Counted from the first letter of the stretch, positions 9,197 to 19,026 are shown. The stretch is DNA of 64,000 nt from Leptolyngbya sp. FACHB-321 (GCF_014695975.1 NZ_JACJPI010000046.1:62001-126000), one strand, 5' to 3'. A program made the numbers and translations. Notes: generated from the sequence alone by a model not told the origin.

Positions 9197-9754
9197 CTAA
9201 CACGTCGCTGTTGCAAAGAGGGTTGCTTCGATGCGATCGAGCGCTTTGGCAATGTCATCGTTAACAATGCAAATGTCGAATTCATCGGCAGCAGCAATCT
9301 CAGTACGAGCGCTTTGCAGACGACGGACAATCGCTTCTTCGCTATCTTGGGCACGGTGCCGAATGCGATCTTCCAGTTCCAGCAGGGAAGGCGGCAGGAT
9401 AAAGATTTGGAGAGCAGCGGGAAAGTTTTTGCGAATTTGCCGTGCGCCTTGCAGTTCGATTTCTAAAATCACACGATTGCCTTGACGAATCTGGTCTTCA
9501 ACCGCTTTACGAGGCGTACCGTAAAGATTGCCAGCAAAATCTGCCCATTCCAACAGTTCGCCATTAGCAACCATGCGCTCAAAGGTGCTGCGCGAGACAA
9601 AGTAATAGTTTTTACCATCAATCTCGCCAGGGCGGGGCGATCGCGTCGTCACTGAGACGGAAAGATACAGTTCTGGATGGCGCTGAATGAGCGATCGTAG
9701 CAGCGTACCTTTACCGACTCCGCTTGGTCCTGTCAAAACAATTAATGCGCTCAT
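9197..9754 (-). CDS. gmk: Guanylate kinase
   Basis: The 185-residue protein has a P-loop GPSGVGKG at residues 9-16 and the GMP-binding segment [19 protein letters not shown]. It phosphorylates GMP to GDP in purine nucleotide metabolism. It follows remA on the same strand with a gap of about 250 nt, a gene pair conserved in cyanobacteria and Firmicutes. The C-terminus ends in a short non-conserved tail. Confidence 0.95.
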   Translation of the reverse strand: MSALIVLTGPSGVGKGTLLRSLIQRHPELYLSVSVTTRSPRPGEIDGKNYYFVSRSTFERMVANGELLEWADFAGNLYGTPRKAVEDQIRQGNRVILEIELQGARQIRKNFPAALQIFILPPSLLELEDRIRHRAQDSEEAIVRRLQSARTEIAAADEFDICIVNDDIAKALDRIEATLFATATC

Positions 9755-10005
9755 GCCCGCTTTCGCCCTCAGTAAGAATGGTAGTCAGCAATAAGTCGAT
9801 CGTTAACAATTCTTCATCTTCAACTAATAAGTCCGCTTCTGCAAGACAAACGGCAATTTCGGGTAGTTAAACTGTCTTCTTAGCGGTTTGGACCTGTTAA
9901 TTACATTGCTTTTCTGACATACACATAACTTAACAAATTAAAAAGGAAGATATTTTACGGCTTACTACTGTGAAGCGCGACCATACCATCAGCATGGCTC
10001 AAGCA

Positions 10006-10269
10006 TCAAGGATCACCAGGTCCGTCTTTACTGACAATTAAGCGATTGGCAACCGTTTCTGGCTGAATGGCTGACAGAATGATATGACCAGAGTCAGTAA
10101 TGATCACGGCTCGGGTTCGGCGACCATACGTCGCGTCGATTAGCTGCTTACCATCGCGTGCATCAGTAATGATACGCTTGATGGGTGCAGATTCTGGGCT
10201 AACGATCGCAATCACCCTATTTGCAGACACAATGTTACCAAAACCAATATTGATGAGCTTAATGTCCAT
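10006..10269 (-). CDS. remA: RemA-family (DUF370) regulatory protein
   Basis: The 87-residue protein [20 protein letters not shown]... matches the DUF370/RemA family. In Bacillus, RemA is a DNA-binding activator of matrix genes; the cyanobacterial role is not established. It lies upstream of gmk in the conserved remA-gmk order. The identification is from the N-terminal signature, size and context. Confidence 0.88.
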   Translation of the reverse strand: MDIKLINIGFGNIVSANRVIAIVSPESAPIKRIITDARDGKQLIDATYGRRTRAVIITDSGHIILSAIQPETVANRLIVSKDGPGDP

Positions 10270-10588
10270 ACGGACTCAAGGCGTGGGTGAGTGAGAAGCC
10301 TGTCCAAACTTAGATTTCTATCGTAATGCACCGCCAAAGCGAACGGCGCGATCGCGCTCTTTAGTCAGCCTCTTAAGTAAAGCTATACAGAACTGCTCCC
10401 TCCTGTAAGAAGCGACTTGTAATAGCATTCTTAGCCTTTCGATTACCTGAAGCATCACAAGGTCATGTCTGGCAGCATACCGACAAAAAGGATGCCTACA
10501 CACGGCGCTCTGTTTTAGCCTTAGCAGAAGCCTCGTCCCAAACGAATCTTTAAGTGATTCTGAATCCGCCCTTCACCCCTCACTGCCC
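10270..10588. other. Divergent intergenic region remA / RqcH gene
   Basis: This 319-nt region lies between divergent genes and must hold promoters for both. I see no RNA gene and no convincing ORF. The short frames 10318-10503 and 10554-10736 do not look coding. Confidence 0.4.
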
Positions 10589-12343
10589 TTGCAACCTGTT
10601 GACGTTACAACGCTTACTGCGATCGCCGCAGAACTACGCACTGAATGGTTACCTGCCCGGTTGGAGCAGGTCTATCAGCGCGATCGTCATACACTCTATT
10701 TGGGCTTACGTACCCTTAAGCGGCGCGGATGGCTGATGCTCTCCTGGCATCCCCAGGCAGCGCGTCTTTGTATTAGCGATGCTCCGCCCCGCATACCAGA
10801 TACGTTTACCTTTAGCCAGCAGCTAAAGCACCAGTTAGGCAACTTGGCACTGGTCGCCATTGAGCCAATCGCCCCCTGGGAGCGTGCTCTGGATCTCCAG
10901 TTTTCACAGCGTCCTGGCGAACCACCGCTCTGGCATCTGTACATAGAAATCATGGGGAAGTACAGCAACGTCGTGCTTGCCAACCAAGCCAACCTAATTG
11001 TTACAGCAGCCCATCAGGTTAGTGCCCAGCAGTCGAGTGTGCGTCCCATTCAAACAGGTGACCCATACACACTGCCGCCGCCCTTGACTGATCCAGCACC
11101 CAAGCTAGCGGAATCGTTCGATCGCTGGCAGGAGCGGATCAATCTGGTACCAGGTGCGCTACGACGCAACTTACAAAAAAACTATCGTGGACTCAGTTCT
11201 GCACTCACGCTCTCTTTGATTGCTGCGGCTGCACTTCGCCCTAACCAATCTACCGATAGCCTAGATGCAAGTGATTGGCACCGCTTATTTCACCGCTGGC
11301 AGGAGTGGCTGCAAGCATTAGAAACGGAAAAATTTTGCCCTGGTTGGACGAGCGATGGCTATACCGTTTTAGGTTGGGGTATGACACAGGCGGTCGATCG
11401 AGTGCAGCCTATCATCGATCGCTACTACACCAGCCAGCTTGAGCAGCAAGAATTTGTCCAGCTACGCCATCAGCTTACCCAAAAGCTCCACACCGTTTTA
11501 GAAAAGCTACGCGTAAAGGCAAACGTGTTTCAGGCGCGCTTGCAGCAATCTGAGGTTGCTGACCGTTATCGTGAACAAGCCGATCTATTGATGGCAAATT
11601 TACACCACTGGCAGCCAGGGTTAGCAACGATTACACTACCTGACTTCACGACAGAGCAACCCATTAGTATTCCTCTCAATCCTGAAAAAAACGCAGTGCA
11701 GAATGCTCAAGCACTTTACAAGCAGCACCAAAAGCTGAGGCGTGCTCGTAACGCGATCGATCCCCTGTTAGCAGAGGTCAATGCCGAGATCCACTATCTG
11801 GAGCAAGTCGAAGCGGCGATCGTAGAACTGGAGACTTACCAAACAGCCGAAGACCTTAACACACTCGACGAAATTCGTGATGAACTAATCCAGCAGCACT
11901 ATTTGAACGATCCAGAATATCGTAACGCCAGCCTGCCTACCAAAGATTCACAAAGCCAACCCCATCGCTACACTACGCCAAGTGGACTGGAAGTACTTGT
12001 AGGGCGCAACAATCGTCAGAACGATCAGCTGACCTTTCGGACAGCAGGAGACTACGATCTCTGGTTTCATACGCAGGAAATTCCTGGTAGCCATGTTCTG
12101 CTGCGCTTGAAGCCAGGAAGTGCGCCTGATACGATCGATTTACAATGTGCCGCGAACCTGGCAGCATATTATAGCCGTGCCCGCCAGAGCGAACAGGTGT
12201 CTGTAGTCTATACAGAGCCAAAACACGTCTACAAGCCAAAGGGCGCTAAACCAGGGATGACCGTTTACAAACACGAGCGGACGCTTTGGGCACAGCCGAA
12301 GCAGGGAGAGCAGCTAGTAGCGAAGCGGCTGAAGAGTGAGTAA
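10589..12343 (+). CDS. rqcH: NFACT-family ribosome quality control protein (RqcH/Rqc2 homologue)
   Basis: The 584-residue protein begins MQPVDVTTLTAIAAELRTEW, the cyanobacterial NFACT N-terminus. The start codon is TTG; no in-frame ATG gives this conserved beginning. Order: NFACT-N domain (to about residue 200), a helical and coiled-coil middle (about 280-420), then an NFACT-R-type domain (about 450-560) with GLEVLVGRNNRQND and DLWFHTQEIPGSHVLLR. Bacterial homologues bind stalled 50S subunits and add C-terminal Ala tails. It was formerly annotated as a fibronectin-binding protein. It appears monocistronic. Confidence 0.9.
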   Translation: MQPVDVTTLTAIAAELRTEWLPARLEQVYQRDRHTLYLGLRTLKRRGWLMLSWHPQAARLCISDAPPRIPDTFTFSQQLKHQLGNLALVAIEPIAPWERALDLQFSQRPGEPPLWHLYIEIMGKYSNVVLANQANLIVTAAHQVSAQQSSVRPIQTGDPYTLPPPLTDPAPKLAESFDRWQERINLVPGALRRNLQKNYRGLSSALTLSLIAAAALRPNQSTDSLDASDWHRLFHRWQEWLQALETEKFCPGWTSDGYTVLGWGMTQAVDRVQPIIDRYYTSQLEQQEFVQLRHQLTQKLHTVLEKLRVKANVFQARLQQSEVADRYREQADLLMANLHHWQPGLATITLPDFTTEQPISIPLNPEKNAVQNAQALYKQHQKLRRARNAIDPLLAEVNAEIHYLEQVEAAIVELETYQTAEDLNTLDEIRDELIQQHYLNDPEYRNASLPTKDSQSQPHRYTTPSGLEVLVGRNNRQNDQLTFRTAGDYDLWFHTQEIPGSHVLLRLKPGSAPDTIDLQCAANLAAYYSRARQSEQVSVVYTEPKHVYKPKGAKPGMTVYKHERTLWAQPKQGEQLVAKRLKSE

Positions 12344-12808
12344 AGCAATGCTGGGGTATCTAGCGTATCGGGTCAATAGCGACGAGAGTTGAGCATTTTT
12401 TTGTGTCATCCTATTGGGTAACGCTGAAAGCTGGTTAGCCGAAACTAAAGCACTTTAGAGAAACTACTTTTAGACCAAAGGCAGTTACTTTTAGTATGTA
12501 GTATGACATTTTGAAATCACGTTCCATTTGAGTTTATTGAAGCGATCAAAGCTGTTTTTGTGATTGCAACCCTAAAGATAGAACGCTCTCACAGCGCACA
12601 TTTCACGTCTTAATATTAGCCCCATAGTGAACGATCAATTTTGCAGATGTTTAAGAGCAAAGTCTCTTCGTACGAATGAATGCTGCACAGGTAAGACTTA
12701 AGTTGTGTTACTCTAAGGAAGAAGAACTATTTTCGGTTGTGTAATTCGTCATAGCACACGTTTCTCCGAATCTACCATCTCTGCACCTTTTGATTCTGGA
12801 GAAAGTCT
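12344..12808. other. Leader/promoter region of the first RRM gene
   Basis: This 465-nt gap is AT-rich and has no ORF. Its last 47 nt (12762-12808) are clearly related to the segment just before the second RRM gene (14868-14916). The rest shows nothing I can name. Confidence 0.5.
12762..12808 (+). promoter_or_regulatory. Conserved 5' leader of RRM gene 1
   Basis: The segment contains TCTCCGAA, then TCT.C..TCTCT.C, CTTTTGATTCTGGAG and the start ATG. The same blocks in the same order precede the paralogue at 14917. The GGAG within it serves as RBS. Leaders of cyanobacterial rbp genes are known to take part in cold regulation; a similar role here is inference. Confidence 0.6.
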
Positions 12809-13114
12809 ATGTCGATTTATGTTGGTAATCTGTCTTACGAAGTGACGCAAGAAGATCTAACTCAAGCTTTTACTGAGTACGGTACAGTCAAGCGCGTTCA
12901 ACTTCCCACTGATCGAGAAACGGGTCGTCTGCGCGGTTTTGCTTTTGTAGAAATGGGCGCTGAAGCAGAGGAAACTGCTGCGATCGAAGCGCTAGACGGT
13001 GCTGAATGGATGGGGCGCGACCTAAAAGTAAACAAGGCGAAACCACGTGAAGAAAGAGGTTCGTCTGGCGGTGGCGGCTGGGGGAATAAGGGTGGTGCTT
13101 CCAAGCGCTACTAA
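12809..13114 (+). CDS. Glycine-rich RNA-binding protein with one RRM (Rbp family)
   Basis: The 101-residue protein has one RRM: RNP2 IYVGNL at residues 3-8 and RNP1 RGFAFVEM at 42-49, followed by a short Gly-rich tail ending KGGASKRY. Cyanobacterial Rbp proteins bind RNA, many are cold-induced, and some help localise thylakoid protein mRNAs. The next gene is rpsU, with a strong terminator between them. It is about 80% identical by eye in the RRM to the copy at 14917, so this is a recent local paralogue pair. Confidence 0.93.
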   Translation: MSIYVGNLSYEVTQEDLTQAFTEYGTVKRVQLPTDRETGRLRGFAFVEMGAEAEETAAIEALDGAEWMGRDLKVNKAKPREERGSSGGGGWGNKGGASKRY

Positions 13115-13225
13115 GTTTTATTTTTGAGCGTTCGAGACGCTGTGAATTTAGTGGTGCAACACCAGCGGCAGCTAGAAACTAGTAGTCAGTTGCTTCAACA
13201 TTAAGGAACCAACTCTAAAGTCTAG

Positions 13226-13253
13226 AGGGCAGATAACAAGTCTGCCCTTTTTT
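13226..13253 (+). terminator. Rho-independent terminator/attenuator between rbp and rpsU
   Basis: A perfect 8-bp stem AGGGCAGA/TCTGCCCT (13226-13233 with 13241-13248) with a 7-nt loop is followed by a run of T (13248-13253). It lies 112 nt after the rbp stop and about 50 nt before rpsU. It could end the rbp message or limit read-through into rpsU. Confidence 0.8.
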
Positions 13254-13303
13254 GATTCTGCTGCTTGTGCAAAAGGTTAGCTAGTTTAGGTAAAGGAGCT
13301 TGA

Positions 13304-13492
13304 ATGGCACAAATTATTCCTGGCGAAAACGAAAACATTGAGTCAGCGCTACGTCGGTTTAAGCGCGAAGTTTCAAAAGCGGGAATCTTTCCAGATATGA
13401 AAAAACATCGCCACTTTGAAACACCGATCGAGAAAGAAAAGCGCAAAGCAATTGCCAAGCATAAGCAGCGTCGCCGCAAGTTTCGCTATTAG
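13304..13492 (+). CDS. rpsU: 30S ribosomal protein S21
   Basis: The 62-residue protein has the S21 pattern [19 protein letters not shown] and a very basic tail ending RRKFRY. It has a good RBS (AAAGGAG) 8 nt upstream. S21 is a small-subunit protein involved in initiation. The rbp-rpsU order is a recurrent cyanobacterial arrangement. Here a terminator separates the two, so rpsU may be expressed by read-through or from its own promoter. Confidence 0.95.
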   Translation: MAQIIPGENENIESALRRFKREVSKAGIFPDMKKHRHFETPIEKEKRKAIAKHKQRRRKFRY

Positions 13493-13552
13493 CTGCAAAC
13501 TGTATCCACTATTGGCTGCAACAGGAAGTGATGTTACTCAATCAAGGGCGTA

Positions 13553-13783
13553 ATGGTATATAACCCGTCACTACAAGAAGAGCCACGCAATCAAAGAACA
13601 AAGCTGATTCCACCTAATCAGGTAGAACCGCTGCTTCACTGGTTAGATCAGACAGGGCGACTAGCCTCACGTGGTATTGAGGCAGAGCCTGATAGCATCG
13701 GTGCTAACGAACTAATTGATGAAATTGTTGATGCAAATGCTTATAACGATGATGATGAACTGATCGATTCAGAAGATGACTAA
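13553..13783 (+). CDS. DUF3134-like small acidic protein
   Basis: The 76-residue protein begins MVYNPSLQEEPRNQRTKLIP and contains LLHWLDQTGRL, a pattern I associate with the cyanobacterial DUF3134 family. The C-terminus is strongly acidic (Asp/Glu-rich). Function is unknown. It lies 60 nt after rpsU and may be co-transcribed with it. Confidence 0.75.
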   Translation: MVYNPSLQEEPRNQRTKLIPPNQVEPLLHWLDQTGRLASRGIEAEPDSIGANELIDEIVDANAYNDDDELIDSEDD

Positions 13784-14068
13784 TATTGTCGTTTGCTTGA
13801 GTTTCATACTATGCATTTGAACTGCATTAAATCCAACTCTGCTTGACGAAGTGCCACAATCTTTACTAGCAGAACAGACATTCATGATATGTTAATCCTA
13901 TATACCAACAGAGTTTATATAGCTTGATGGCTGCATAGTTTTATCTCTTTGAGCGAAGGCTATGGGGTATGAGCATTATCAATGAAACTTGGGCTAATTT
14001 TTGACAAATCAGTTTATAGAATTCTGCTAAAGCGATCACGGCGAATCAGCCGCCAAGTTGAGTCTTAA

Positions 14069-14275
14069 ATGAAAGTTCAAGCGCTAAATATTCAAATGGG
14101 CGATCGCATCATTGCTTATTGCAATAATAAGATGCAGGTCTGTACCGTCAGGCAGGTTATTGATCCGGGTCAGACAAATATTACGCTGTCCGTTTCAACG
14201 TCAGAACATTCTCGAAGCTCGTTTTCACGGGTTATTCGGTTTCAAAAAGATGCTCTGGTTGATTTAGCAGCTTAA
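14069..14275 (+). CDS. Small conserved-looking protein of unknown function
   Basis: The 68-residue protein MKVQALNIQMGDRIIAYCNN... has mixed beta-type sequence with no signal peptide or membrane helix. Size, clean ATG start and composition suggest a real gene, but I do not recognise a named family. It stands alone between the DUF3134 gene and the second RRM gene. Confidence 0.65.
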   Translation: MKVQALNIQMGDRIIAYCNNKMQVCTVRQVIDPGQTNITLSVSTSEHSRSSFSRVIRFQKDALVDLAA

Positions 14276-14566
14276 AAGCTGTTTAGCAGATTATGAAACC
14301 GTTGCAAGTGTCACACCAGTTTTCTATGAAATACACATTATCGAACTCCTAGCTGTCCCTACTTTCTTTCACAAGAAAAACTGTAGAAAATCCTGCCTCT
14401 AGGCGTCTATAAGAAGAATGGGTATTTAGCTAGCTGGTGCATCCTGTAAGCGTTTTTCAATTAGCGAAGTGTCACCAGCAAATATTTTTGTTGGGTTGCC
14501 ACTGCTGAATCTGGAATCAAGACTACGTTCAAATCCTCTCATTCAGGCTGTAGCCACAACATACCC

Positions 14567-14668
14567 ATGGCAAAAGAACAGAAAGCTAATAAAGAAAACA
14601 AGAAGCAGAAAAAAGAATCTGACGGCACCAAGAAGCAGAAAAAAGACCCAAAGCGACATGATGGGTAG
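14567..14668 (+). CDS. Tiny lysine-rich protein (33 aa)
   Basis: An ATG at 14567 opens a 33-residue frame, MAKEQKANKENKKQKKESDG..., almost entirely Lys, Glu, Gln and Asn. Similar short basic peptides occur in many bacteria. A competing frame (14469-14708, 79 residues, non-ATG start) overlaps it. I favour the short frame for its ATG start and coherent composition, but neither is proven. There is no strong RBS. Confidence 0.4.
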   Translation: MAKEQKANKENKKQKKESDGTKKQKKDPKRHDG

Positions 14669-14867
14669 TTTCCTACGGTGGATGACTCTGTTTTCTGAGA
14701 GATTGTGACTTGCGCTTTACATATCGCTACATATTGTTACAGAACCGTTGCACGAAATGGTAGAACTACACTTGCAGAAATGCTAGTATTGTGAACGAGA
14801 ATAAGTAATCGGTTGCAGAATTTGTTTCTAGTCTTGACGGGTTTTTCGCGTTTTGTATTGGCAGGCT

Positions 14868-14916
14868 TCTCTCCGAAATCTCACTCTCTACGAACTTTTG
14901 ATTTTGGAGCCAATCT
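14868..14916 (+). promoter_or_regulatory. Conserved 5' leader of RRM gene 2
   Basis: The segment carries CTCTCCGAAATCT, CTCTCT, CTTTTGATTTTGGAG and the ATG, matching the blocks before the first RRM gene at 12809. GGAG is the likely RBS. Conservation of the leader with the coding region fits shared post-transcriptional control. Confidence 0.6.
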
Positions 14917-15225
14917 ATGTCGATTTATGTAGGCAACCTTTCCTATGATGTTGCGGAAGCTGACCTAAGCTCTGTTTTTGCAGAGTATGGTTCAGTAAAA
15001 AGAGTTCAGCTTCCCACCGATCGTGAGACAGGTCGTCCACGCGGTTTTGGGTTTGTTGAAATGGGTACAGACGCTGAAGAAGCGGCTGCCATCGAAGCAC
15101 TTGATGGTGCTGAGTGGATGGGTCGCGATCTTAAGGTCAACAAGGCTAAGCCCCGTGAAGACAGAGGTTCGTCCTTTGGCGGCGGTGGCGGTGGTCGCCG
15201 TAACAACAATTTTTCCCGCAGCTAG
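14917..15225 (+). CDS. Glycine-rich RNA-binding protein with one RRM (second copy)
   Basis: The 102-residue protein has RNP2 IYVGNL and RNP1 RGFGFVEM, then a Gly-rich linker (GGGGGGRRNNN) and a short tail. It is a close paralogue of the protein at 12809. Role as for that copy: RNA binding, possibly cold acclimation or mRNA localisation. A hairpin followed by T residues lies downstream (15378-15409). Confidence 0.93.
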   Translation: MSIYVGNLSYDVAEADLSSVFAEYGSVKRVQLPTDRETGRPRGFGFVEMGTDAEEAAAIEALDGAEWMGRDLKVNKAKPREDRGSSFGGGGGGRRNNNFSRS

Positions 15226-15377
15226 TTGATTGCTGGAGATTGAGTGTACTTGATTCAGGCATTTGAATGCAGGTAGGCAAGTAGCACTTAAGTACAATTA
15301 GAGACCGAGAATTAGAAGGGCGATAGTGCCCATATTGACCAGTTCGCTTAAACTTCTGGTTCTTGATAGTCTATTTG

Positions 15378-15409
15378 AAAGGTTCAGGCGATCGCGCTTG
15401 AACCTTTTT
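15378..15409 (+). terminator. Terminator after RRM gene 2, HIP1 in the loop
   Basis: AAAGGTTCA (15378-15386) pairs with TGAACCTTT (15399-15407). The loop contains GCGATCGC, and the stem runs into a T-rich stretch. It lies about 150 nt after the RRM gene stop. Confidence 0.7.
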
Positions 15410-15511
15410 GTTTGAGTTTTTTTAGAGCCTGCATTTCAGTGCATGATCGATCCATGACTGGTGCAACACTAAGAAGATTGGGTACACCAATCACATTTAC
15501 ACTACTGGGCT

Positions 15512-16594
15512 ATGCCACTGACTGAGCCAATGCTACCCGTCGATCGCCTGCCGCCACCGCTATCGCAAGGACTTGCCTTAACGGCACTAGCCCCTATGCA
15601 AGATGTAACAGACATACACTTCATGGGTGTGATCGCTCACTATGGCAGTCCCGATTACTTCTTTACAGAGTACTTTCGTGTCCATAACAGTTCGGGGTTG
15701 CATAAACACATTCTGCGATCGATTACGGAAAATGCCACTGGTCGCCCAGTCTTTGCTCAACTTATCGGCGAGAGTGTGGACGATCTAGTACGCATTGCCG
15801 GTGCTTTAAGCCACTATCCAATTGCGGGCATCGATCTTAATTTGGGCTGTCCTGCGCCAAGAATTTATCGCAAAAACGTAGGGGGCGGACTGTTGCGCGA
15901 TCCCGACATGATCGATCGTATTCTTGGTGCGTTGCGGGATGCCGTGAAAGGGCGGCTGACCGTTAAGATGCGCCTTGGTTTTGATAACACCGCTCACTTC
16001 GATCGCATTCTCGACTTAATCAATCGGCACCACATTGATCTGCTGAGTTTACATGGTCGTACTGTTAAAGAGATGTACCATAGCGACGTGCATTACGATC
16101 TCATTGCCCATGCCGTTCAGCGAGTGCACTGTCCAGTTTTAGCTAACGGTAATGTGACGTCTGCGATCGCGGCTGGTGCAGTTTTAACTCAAACGGGTGC
16201 AGCCGGAGTGATGATTGGTCGTGCAGCGATCCGCAACCCGTGGATTTTTCAGCAAACCCGCCAGTACTTGAGTGGTCAACCCATGACCACTGTCACCTTA
16301 GCGGCAGTGCGCGACTATATTGAACGGCTCCGTCAAGTGGCAACTGCAGCAGCTATACCAGAGCGTGCCCGTGTAAGCCACATGAAGATGTATCTCAACT
16401 ACATTGGGCAAAGTGTCGATGCAGCCGGTGCCTTCCTGAGCGAGATGCGTCGTGCTCATACAGAAACCGAACTCTTTGGTACCTGCGATCGCTACTTGTT
16501 GAGCGACCCAGACCAGCCCTTTGCTTTAGAGCCTTATCCTGGACTTGTGGCTCGTCCGCGTGCTGAAACTGCCCATGCGGCGGTCGCCTCATAA
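15512..16594 (+). CDS. dus: tRNA-dihydrouridine synthase family protein
   Basis: The 360-residue protein has a TIM-barrel start with LAPMQDVTD, the catalytic-Cys motif LNLGCPAP, VKMRLGFD, LSLHGRT and ANGNVTS for FMN binding. These are Dus-family landmarks. It reduces uridine to dihydrouridine in tRNA D-loops. Which Dus subfamily (A, B or C) cannot be settled by eye. It is preceded by the RRM gene terminator and appears monocistronic. Confidence 0.9.
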   Translation: MPLTEPMLPVDRLPPPLSQGLALTALAPMQDVTDIHFMGVIAHYGSPDYFFTEYFRVHNSSGLHKHILRSITENATGRPVFAQLIGESVDDLVRIAGALSHYPIAGIDLNLGCPAPRIYRKNVGGGLLRDPDMIDRILGALRDAVKGRLTVKMRLGFDNTAHFDRILDLINRHHIDLLSLHGRTVKEMYHSDVHYDLIAHAVQRVHCPVLANGNVTSAIAAGAVLTQTGAAGVMIGRAAIRNPWIFQQTRQYLSGQPMTTVTLAAVRDYIERLRQVATAAAIPERARVSHMKMYLNYIGQSVDAAGAFLSEMRRAHTETELFGTCDRYLLSDPDQPFALEPYPGLVARPRAETAHAAVAS

Positions 16595-16963
16595 CCACAT
16601 CACATAAACCTGGTATGTAACGCTGACTGTAGGCGATCACGTCTTGATGCCAAGCAGACTTACTGTGCTCCACTTGGCTAGCAGTGACTAAGTTGGAACC
16701 AGAACCTAAAGGATATGGCTGGATGCAGGAAACACCTTTCTTGCTTGAGCCTACGTCTGTTAATGATTCGCGTTAAAGTGAAGGGACGCTTGTTTTTAGA
16801 ACTGGCATTCAATTCGCTCTAAAGACGGTTAGCTGCGCCTAAAACAAAGCAGCAGTGATAGGATCTTTCTAGTATTTACGCAATTCCGACTGGCTTACTG
16901 GAAAAACAACCAGCGCCAAAAGCTGCATTCTCTTGTCTTTGACTTACTCTTGCCGCCCTCCTG
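16595..16963. other. Intergenic region upstream of sir
   Basis: The region has 369 nt with no supported ORF or RNA gene. It should hold the sir promoter. No obvious NtcA- or CysR-type site could be assigned by eye. Confidence 0.35.
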
Positions 16964-18928
16964 ATGGTTAACACTCAAACTCCTGCCACCGTTCGCAAAC
17001 CCTCTAAAGTTGAAGGTCTTAAAGACCGCAGTAATTTTCTGCGCGAACCTGTTGCGTCTGAACTGCTGCTGGACACGACGCATTTTACTGAGGACGCGAT
17101 CCAAATTCTGAAATTCCACGGTTCCTATCAGCAAGACAACCGGGATAATCGCCTTAAAGGGCAGGAAAAAGATTACCAGATGATGCTGCGGACACGTAGC
17201 CCTGGTGGATACATCCCGCCGGAACTGTATCTGACGCTTGATCGCCTAGCTGATGAGTACGGCAACCATACGCTACGGGCGACAACGCGCCAAGGCTTTC
17301 AGTTGCATGGCATCCTTAAGCGGAATTTGAAGGCAACGATCGCTGCGATCGTTAACAGCATGGGATCAACGCTGGGGGCTTGTGGCGACCTTAACCGCAA
17401 CGTGATGGCTCCTGCTGCACCGTATCGGAACAAGCCAGAGTACGAGTATGCTCGGGAGTATGCCAACAACATTGCCGACCTGTTAACCCCTCAAACAGGA
17501 GCCTACTACGAAATTTGGTTGGATGGCGAGAAGGCAATTTCGGCAGAAGAAAACCCAGAGGTGATTGCGGCTCGTCAGCGCAACGGTAACGGCACCATTT
17601 TTCATGAGCCAGAAGAACCGCTGTACGGCAAGCACTATATGCCCCGTAAGTTTAAGATCAGCGTCACTGTGCCGGGTGACAACTCGGTTGACCTGTACTC
17701 GCAGGATGTCAGCCTGGTGGTGCTGACTAACCAACAAGGTGAACTAGAAGGGTTTAACGTTTTTGTGGGTGGTGGCTTAGGACGTACGCACAATAAGGAA
17801 GAAACCTTTCCTCGTCTTGCTGATCCGATCGGTTATGTTGCCAAAGCCGATGTCTATGACTTGATGAAGGCAATTTTGGCAACCCAGCGCGACTATGGCG
17901 ATCGTAGCGATCGTCGTCACGCCCGGATGAAGTACCTGATCGAAGACTGGGGAATTGATCGCTTCCGCGAGAAGGTCGAAAGTTACTTTGGGAAGCCGAT
18001 CGAACCCTTCAAGCCATTGCCTGAGTTTAAATATTTCGACTTTCTCGGCTGGCATGAACAGGGTGATGGCAAGCTCTTTGTTGGCATCTCCATCCAAAAT
18101 GGGCGCGTGAAGGATGACGAGTCGCTACAGCTTAAAACAGCGCTACGAGAGCTAGTGCAGACTTTCAACTTGCCTATGCTGCTGACACCGAGCCAGGATG
18201 CAATTCTTTACGACATCGACCCAGCTCAGAAAGCTCAAATTCAGGCAGTTTTGACCCGTTGTGGCATCAAGGGTGAGACAGAAATTGATCCATTAGTGCG
18301 CTACTCAATGGCGTGCCCTGCTCTGCCTACATGCGGACTGGCTACAGCCGAATCAGAACGGGCGATTCCTAGTATTCTCGATCGCATTCGTGCCCTGTTA
18401 AACAAAGTTGGACTGGAGCAAGAGCAGTTCATCATTCGGATGACGGGATGCCCCAATGGGTGTGCCCGTCCCTATCTCGCAGAGCTTGGGTTTGTTGGCA
18501 ACGGTCCCGATACCTACCAGATCTGGCTTGGTGCCGCGCCTAATCAGACGCGGCTGGCGCAGGTTTATCTGGAGAAGCTCCACATCAATGAACTGGAGAC
18601 GGCGTTTGAACCGATTTTCGTTTACTTCAAGCAGTCTCGCCAGCCAAGCGAGAGCTTTGGGGATTTCTGCGATCGCATCGGTCTTGCCTCCCTTCATCAG
18701 TATGTTGCTCAGTATCAGCCCGAAAGCGCTATAGCTGCAACCATTGAGCCAGCTACAGCTCAGCAGAGTGAAACGCTAAAAGCTGCCAACAAAGCCCGTC
18801 GCCGCGTCACCATTCAAGAAGATGTTTATGCGCGGTTACAAGAAGCTGCGCTGCGAGAAGGGCAACCCGCAAGCCAGTTGGCGAATGCAGCGATCGCGGC
18901 TTACTTGAGCACCCTTGAGCAAGGCTAG
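16964..18928 (+). CDS. sir: Ferredoxin-sulfite reductase with a ribbon-helix-helix-like tail
   Basis: The 654-residue protein is a plant/cyanobacterial-type sulfite reductase that reduces sulfite to sulfide with six electrons from ferredoxin, using siroheme and a 4Fe-4S cluster. Cluster ligands are visible in [10 protein letters not shown] and [30 protein letters not shown] favours Sir over nitrite reductase. The last 44 residues (611-654) are extra and read as an RHH DNA-binding domain: a basic strand RRRVTIQ followed by helices [13 protein letters not shown] and [14 protein letters not shown]. There is no clear RBS. It appears monocistronic. Confidence 0.93.
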   Translation: MVNTQTPATVRKPSKVEGLKDRSNFLREPVASELLLDTTHFTEDAIQILKFHGSYQQDNRDNRLKGQEKDYQMMLRTRSPGGYIPPELYLTLDRLADEYGNHTLRATTRQGFQLHGILKRNLKATIAAIVNSMGSTLGACGDLNRNVMAPAAPYRNKPEYEYAREYANNIADLLTPQTGAYYEIWLDGEKAISAEENPEVIAARQRNGNGTIFHEPEEPLYGKHYMPRKFKISVTVPGDNSVDLYSQDVSLVVLTNQQGELEGFNVFVGGGLGRTHNKEETFPRLADPIGYVAKADVYDLMKAILATQRDYGDRSDRRHARMKYLIEDWGIDRFREKVESYFGKPIEPFKPLPEFKYFDFLGWHEQGDGKLFVGISIQNGRVKDDESLQLKTALRELVQTFNLPMLLTPSQDAILYDIDPAQKAQIQAVLTRCGIKGETEIDPLVRYSMACPALPTCGLATAESERAIPSILDRIRALLNKVGLEQEQFIIRMTGCPNGCARPYLAELGFVGNGPDTYQIWLGAAPNQTRLAQVYLEKLHINELETAFEPIFVYFKQSRQPSESFGDFCDRIGLASLHQYVAQYQPESAIAATIEPATAQQSETLKAANKARRRVTIQEDVYARLQEAALREGQPASQLANAAIAAYLSTLEQG

Positions 18929-19026
18929 GTCGCAAAGTAAACAGGAGTTAAGCACAAGATTGCTTGTGGAGTAGCAGATTGAACCCTTTCTATTCAATGA
19001 TCTAAGTTTGAGTTCTTCCAAAGAGT

